NCBI RefSeq assembly: GCF_027943945.1
Contig: NZ_AP027141.1
Coordinates: forward strand, 2,542,001 to 2,606,000
Length of the DNA: 64,000 bases
Direction: 5' to 3'
Source: Microbacterium terricola
Lineage (GTDB): Bacteria > Actinomycetota > Actinomycetes > Actinomycetales > Microbacteriaceae
Shown piece by piece: positions 61,008 through 64,000 of the stretch. The notes beneath the pieces are model-generated. The model was given only the letters and a program-made list of their open reading frames with translations. It searched no databases and was not told where the DNA came from. How positions within the stretch are numbered: the stretch's first letter is position 1; each line of letters starts with the position of its first letter. The translations under genes and the position numbers were made by a program.

Positions 61008-63257
61008 TCATCGCACCGCGCTCTCGAACCGGTGCGAGCCGCCGCCGACGCGCTCCTCGGGGCGACCAGGGAGCCTCACCACCGCCTCGGCACTCGCGGG
61101 AACCTCCACGTCGGTGACGAGGCGGTCGCCGTCGATGCGCCACGACACCGCGACGCGCCCGCGCTCGGTGTCGAGCGAGGCGTCCGCCCAGGTGAGCCCG
61201 CCGCCCGGGCGCGGCGCGACGAGGATCCGACGGTAGCCGGGCTCCAGCGGCGCGATCCCGCCGATCACGCGGTGCATCCAGTCGGCGACAGCCCCGAAGG
61301 CGTAGTGGTTGAAGCTCGTCATCTCGCCCGGGTTGATGCTGCCGTCGGGCAGCATCGAGTCCCAGCGCTCCCAGATCGTGGTGGCGCCCATCGTCACGGC
61401 ATAGAGCCACGACGGAGCCTCCCGCTGCAGGAGCAGCGCGTAGGCGTCGTCGAGGTGACCGCTGGAGGCCAGCGCGTCGCCGACGAAGGGCGTACCCGCG
61501 AAGCCCGTCGCGATGCGGTGACCGGCGGCGCGCACGAGCTCTGCGAGCCGGTCGCCCGCGGTCTGCACCTCGGCCGGGTCGAGCAGCCCGAACACGATCG
61601 CGAGGGCGTACGCCGTCGGGCTGTCGCTCTCGACGCGCCCCCCGCGCACGTAGCGACCGCGGAAGCCGTCGCCGATGCGGTCACGGAGCACGCCGAACTC
61701 GGCGGCGTCGGCCGCCTCCCCCAGCACCTCGGCCGCGGCGGCCGCGAAGGTCGCGGTGCGGAAGGCCGAAGCCGTCGCCACGACCGCTGCGGGCGTCTTC
61801 GCCTGGCCGGGGTCTTCGGCCGGCGCATCGGGATCGAGCCAGTCGCCGAACTGGAAGCCCGAGTCCCACACGCCGTCCTCCGCGAGCACCGCGGCGACGC
61901 TCCGGGTGTGCGCCGTCATGAGCGGGTACGCAGCGCGCAGCGTCTGCTCGTGTCCGTACGCACGCCACAGCGCCCACGGAACCCAGACGGCGGCATCGCC
62001 CCATACAGCGGTCGCGCCGGGCTCGGGGAACCCGGTGTCGAGATACTTCATGACGTTCGGCACGACGACGGGCACCGTGCCGGCAGGGGTGGCCCGGCGT
62101 TCGAGCTCGGCGTCGACGAGCCAGTCGGCGAGGAACGCCTCCACGTCGCCGAGGTAGGCGGCGGTGTCGACGAAGACCGCGAGGTCGCCGGTCCAGCCGA
62201 GCCGCTCGTCGCGCTGCGGGCAGTCGGTCGGCACGCTCAGGAAGTTGCCGCGCATCCCCCACACCACGTTGCCGTGCAGCTGCGTGAGCAGCGGATCGGA
62301 GCAGGCGAAGGTGCCGGTGGGGCGGATGTCGGTGCCGACGACGACGGCGGTGAACGCGGCCGGGTCGATCTCACCCGGCCACCCGCTGACCTCCACGTAC
62401 CGGAATCCGTGGAACGTGAGGGTGGGTTCGAACACATCCGCGGCTCCGCTCAGGATGAACCGGTCCGTCGCCTCCGCGCGCCGGAGCGGCCGCACGCCGA
62501 GTTCGCCGTGCTCGAGCACCTCGGCGTGCCGGAGCACCACCTCGGTGCCGCGCGGCCCGGTAGCGGCGACGCGCACGAAGCCGACGAGGTTCTGGCCGAA
62601 GTCGAGGAGCGTCGCACCGGAGGGCGACGTCAGCACTCCGGCCACGGGGAGCTCGCGCAGTCGCCGCACCGGGGGTGAGGACCGGGGCACGAGCTCGCTC
62701 GCGTCGGCGTCGGCGTCGACGAGACGCACGGCCTCCCACTCGCTGTCGTCGAACCCCGGCCGCAGCCAGGCCTCGTCGCGGAGCCGCGCATCGATCGTCT
62801 GGCCGTTGTAGAGGTCGTCGGCGCGCACCTCACCGGTCGACGCCCGCCACGATCCATCGGTGACGACGGTCTGCACATGCCCGTCTTCGAACCGGATGCT
62901 GAGCTCCGCGTACCCGGCCCGCTCGTCCCCGTAGACGGCGCGCTGTCCAGTGAAGCCGAGCCAGCCCCGGTACCACCCGTTGCCGAGGCGGAGGGCGATC
63001 ACCGTGCGCGGCCCGATCGCGGCGGTCACGTCGTGTTCGGCGACGCGGAGTCGCCACTCGTAGCTCGTCCACCCCGGCTCGAGGAGGTCGTCCGACGTCG
63101 GGATGCCGTTGACCCACGATTCCGCCAGCCCGCGTGCGCTGGTGCGGAGCGTCGCCTGCGCGACGGGCCCATGGCCCTCGCTCAGCGCGAACTCGAGGCG
63201 CAGCAGCGGAGCAGCCTCCGTGGGACTGCCGGGGGTGATCATCATCGCGCGGGGCAT
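61008..63257 (-). CDS. GH78 alpha-L-rhamnosidase
   Basis: A 749-residue enzyme. The N-terminal jelly-roll domain (residues about 15-200) contains SWVNGIPTSDDLLEPGWTSYEWR and GNGWYRGWLG. The (alpha/alpha)6 catalytic barrel has DCPQRDERLGWTGD near 345, with the expected acidic catalytic residues, WERWDSMLPDG near 632 and FNHYAFGAVADWMHR near 650. There is no signal peptide, so it acts inside the cell on imported rhamnosides. It follows an esterase gene by 18 bases, which suits removal of acyl groups before or after rhamnose release. Confidence 0.93.
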   Translation of the reverse strand: MPRAMMITPGSPTEAAPLLRLEFALSEGHGPVAQATLRTSARGLAESWVNGIPTSDDLLEPGWTSYEWRLRVAEHDVTAAIGPRTVIALRLGNGWYRGWLGFTGQRAVYGDERAGYAELSIRFEDGHVQTVVTDGSWRASTGEVRADDLYNGQTIDARLRDEAWLRPGFDDSEWEAVRLVDADADASELVPRSSPPVRRLRELPVAGVLTSPSGATLLDFGQNLVGFVRVAATGPRGTEVVLRHAEVLEHGELGVRPLRRAEATDRFILSGAADVFEPTLTFHGFRYVEVSGWPGEIDPAAFTAVVVGTDIRPTGTFACSDPLLTQLHGNVVWGMRGNFLSVPTDCPQRDERLGWTGDLAVFVDTAAYLGDVEAFLADWLVDAELERRATPAGTVPVVVPNVMKYLDTGFPEPGATAVWGDAAVWVPWALWRAYGHEQTLRAAYPLMTAHTRSVAAVLAEDGVWDSGFQFGDWLDPDAPAEDPGQAKTPAAVVATASAFRTATFAAAAAEVLGEAADAAEFGVLRDRIGDGFRGRYVRGGRVESDSPTAYALAIVFGLLDPAEVQTAGDRLAELVRAAGHRIATGFAGTPFVGDALASSGHLDDAYALLLQREAPSWLYAVTMGATTIWERWDSMLPDGSINPGEMTSFNHYAFGAVADWMHRVIGGIAPLEPGYRRILVAPRPGGGLTWADASLDTERGRVAVSWRIDGDRLVTDVEVPASAEAVVRLPGRPEERVGGGSHRFESAVR

Positions 63258-63275
63258 CGGGGTCCTGTCAGAGGG

Positions 63276-64000
63276 TCAGCGCGCCGTCACACGGCGGGCG
63301 AAGTCGATGGCCCGGTCGAACACGGCGTCCGTGTCGTCCAGACCGGCCCAGAAGTGCCGGCCCCCGGGCACAGGGTGGAACTCCACCTCGTCTGCTCCCG
63401 CAGCACGCAGGGCCTCGGCGAGCGCCTCGCTCTGCGCGAACGGAACGTGCTCGTCCGCGGTGCCGTGCGAGATGTGGACGGGAGGCAGGTGGGCACCGAC
63501 CTGGTGCAGCGGGCTCGCGGCACGCGCGATCTCGGGCCGCTCGGCCGCCGGACCGCCGATCCACCGCGCTTCACGGGTCTCGCTCGGTGCGTCGCCCATG
63601 TCGTGCTCGGCCATTGCGAAGAGGTCGGTCGGTCCGAACCAGTCAACGACTCCGCTGACGCGTCGGCCCCGGAGGGCCGTGAGCGCGGCGAGCGTCGCGC
63701 CGGCCGAGACTCCCCACAGCACGAGCCGCGACGCATCGAGGCCGTACGCGGAGCCGTGCGCCTGCAGCCAGTCGATCGCCGCACCGACGTCGTCGAGCTG
63801 GGCGGGGAACAGCGCCTCCCCGCTCAGCCGGTATTCGCAGGATGCGATGGCGAAGCCTGCGGCGACGATGCGATCGAACGAGTGCGCGTCATCGATGCCC
63901 GGTGTGAACACCCGCCGGCTGCCGCGCAGCCACCCGCCGCCATGCAGGAACACCACGACGGGCGCGTCCGCGACATCCGGCGTCCGCAGGTCGAGGGACA
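63276..64000 (-). CDS. Alpha/beta hydrolase/esterase, cut by window edge
   Basis: The frame is open to the window end, so the N-terminus is missing. About 241 residues are visible. The oxyanion motif FLHGGGWLRG, nucleophile GVSAGATLAALTAL, acid in SHGTADEHVPF and His in GGRHFWAGL form a complete catalytic set of the BD-FAE/acetyl-esterase-like family. It is cotranscribed with the rhamnosidase gene. Deacylation of plant glycosides is a fair inference. Confidence 0.88.
   Translation of the reverse strand, partial: SLDLRTPDVADAPVVVFLHGGGWLRGSRRVFTPGIDDAHSFDRIVAAGFAIASCEYRLSGEALFPAQLDDVGAAIDWLQAHGSAYGLDASRLVLWGVSAGATLAALTALRGRRVSGVVDWFGPTDLFAMAEHDMGDAPSETREARWIGGPAAERPEIARAASPLHQVGAHLPPVHISHGTADEHVPFAQSEALAEALRAAGADEVEFHPVPGGRHFWAGLDDTDAVFDRAIDFARRVTAR

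Overview
The window is very GC-rich (about 70%) and has the gene style of a high-GC actinobacterium. It shows GTG/TTG starts, ATGA/GTGA start-stop overlaps, lipobox solute-binding proteins, LacI/ROK/IclR control of catabolic operons, and DUF222-HNH and DUF4383 proteins. A Microbacterium or other Microbacteriaceae saprophyte fits best, but this is inference because no rRNA is present. I see no phage, IS element, integrase or CRISPR array. The window reads as a chromosomal region devoted to plant-derived sugars and aromatics.

Layout. 1-2 kb: an ABC-2 type exporter (permease cut by the window edge), a DUF4287 protein and a TetR regulator, with a clear leaderless promoter and an 18-bp palindrome at the exporter start. 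2-3.3 kb: a putative AbiEi/DUF559 (Vsr-like) nuclease bracketed on each side by a pair of 52-54 bp palindromic repeats; a fifth related copy lies at 11.0 kb. 3.3-11 kb: housekeeping genes (fused L-serine dehydratase, glyoxalase-like protein, PhoD-like phosphatase, tRNA-Arg(ACG), SDR, YdeI-like, small stress-like and membrane proteins).

11-31.7 kb is an L-arabinose island. It holds an aldose epimerase, L-arabinose isomerase and an FGGY kinase under a LacI repressor, a CUT1 oligosaccharide importer with a GH127 beta-L-arabinofuranosidase under a second LacI, an MFS transporter, and a CUT2 importer of the YtfQ-R-T-YjfF type with an extra ATPase and a third LacI. Extracellular or imported arabinofuranosides would be cleaved by GH127 and the arabinose isomerised and phosphorylated. 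No araD epimerase gene is in the window.

31.7-36 kb: a Rho_N-like basic protein, an acyl-CoA ligase, and a tocopherol-cyclase-like/spermidine-synthase-like pair. 36-41 kb: the protocatechuate branch of the beta-ketoadipate pathway (IclR-pcaH-G-B-D-C). 41-48.7 kb: two tandem XylFGH-like CUT2 importers, the second led by a ROK regulator. 48.7-54.4 kb: an aldonolactone-oxidase-like flavoprotein, an esterase with no obvious start codon, an IclR regulator, 4-hydroxybenzoate hydroxylase (pobA) and an MFS transporter. PobA makes protocatechuate, which the pca operon degrades, and both loci share a 15-bp TCCC-N7-GGGA palindrome.

54.6-56 kb: a DUF222-HNH endonuclease with an apparent frameshift. 56-61 kb: an unassigned catabolic cluster of two FAH-family hydrolases, two SDR dehydrogenases, a divergent carboxymuconolactone-decarboxylase-like protein and an IclR regulator. 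61-64 kb: a GH78 alpha-L-rhamnosidase and an esterase cut by the window edge. The neighbourhood suggests a non-phosphorylative deoxy-sugar (rhamnose/fucose-like) or aromatic ring-cleavage pathway; the sequence alone does not decide.
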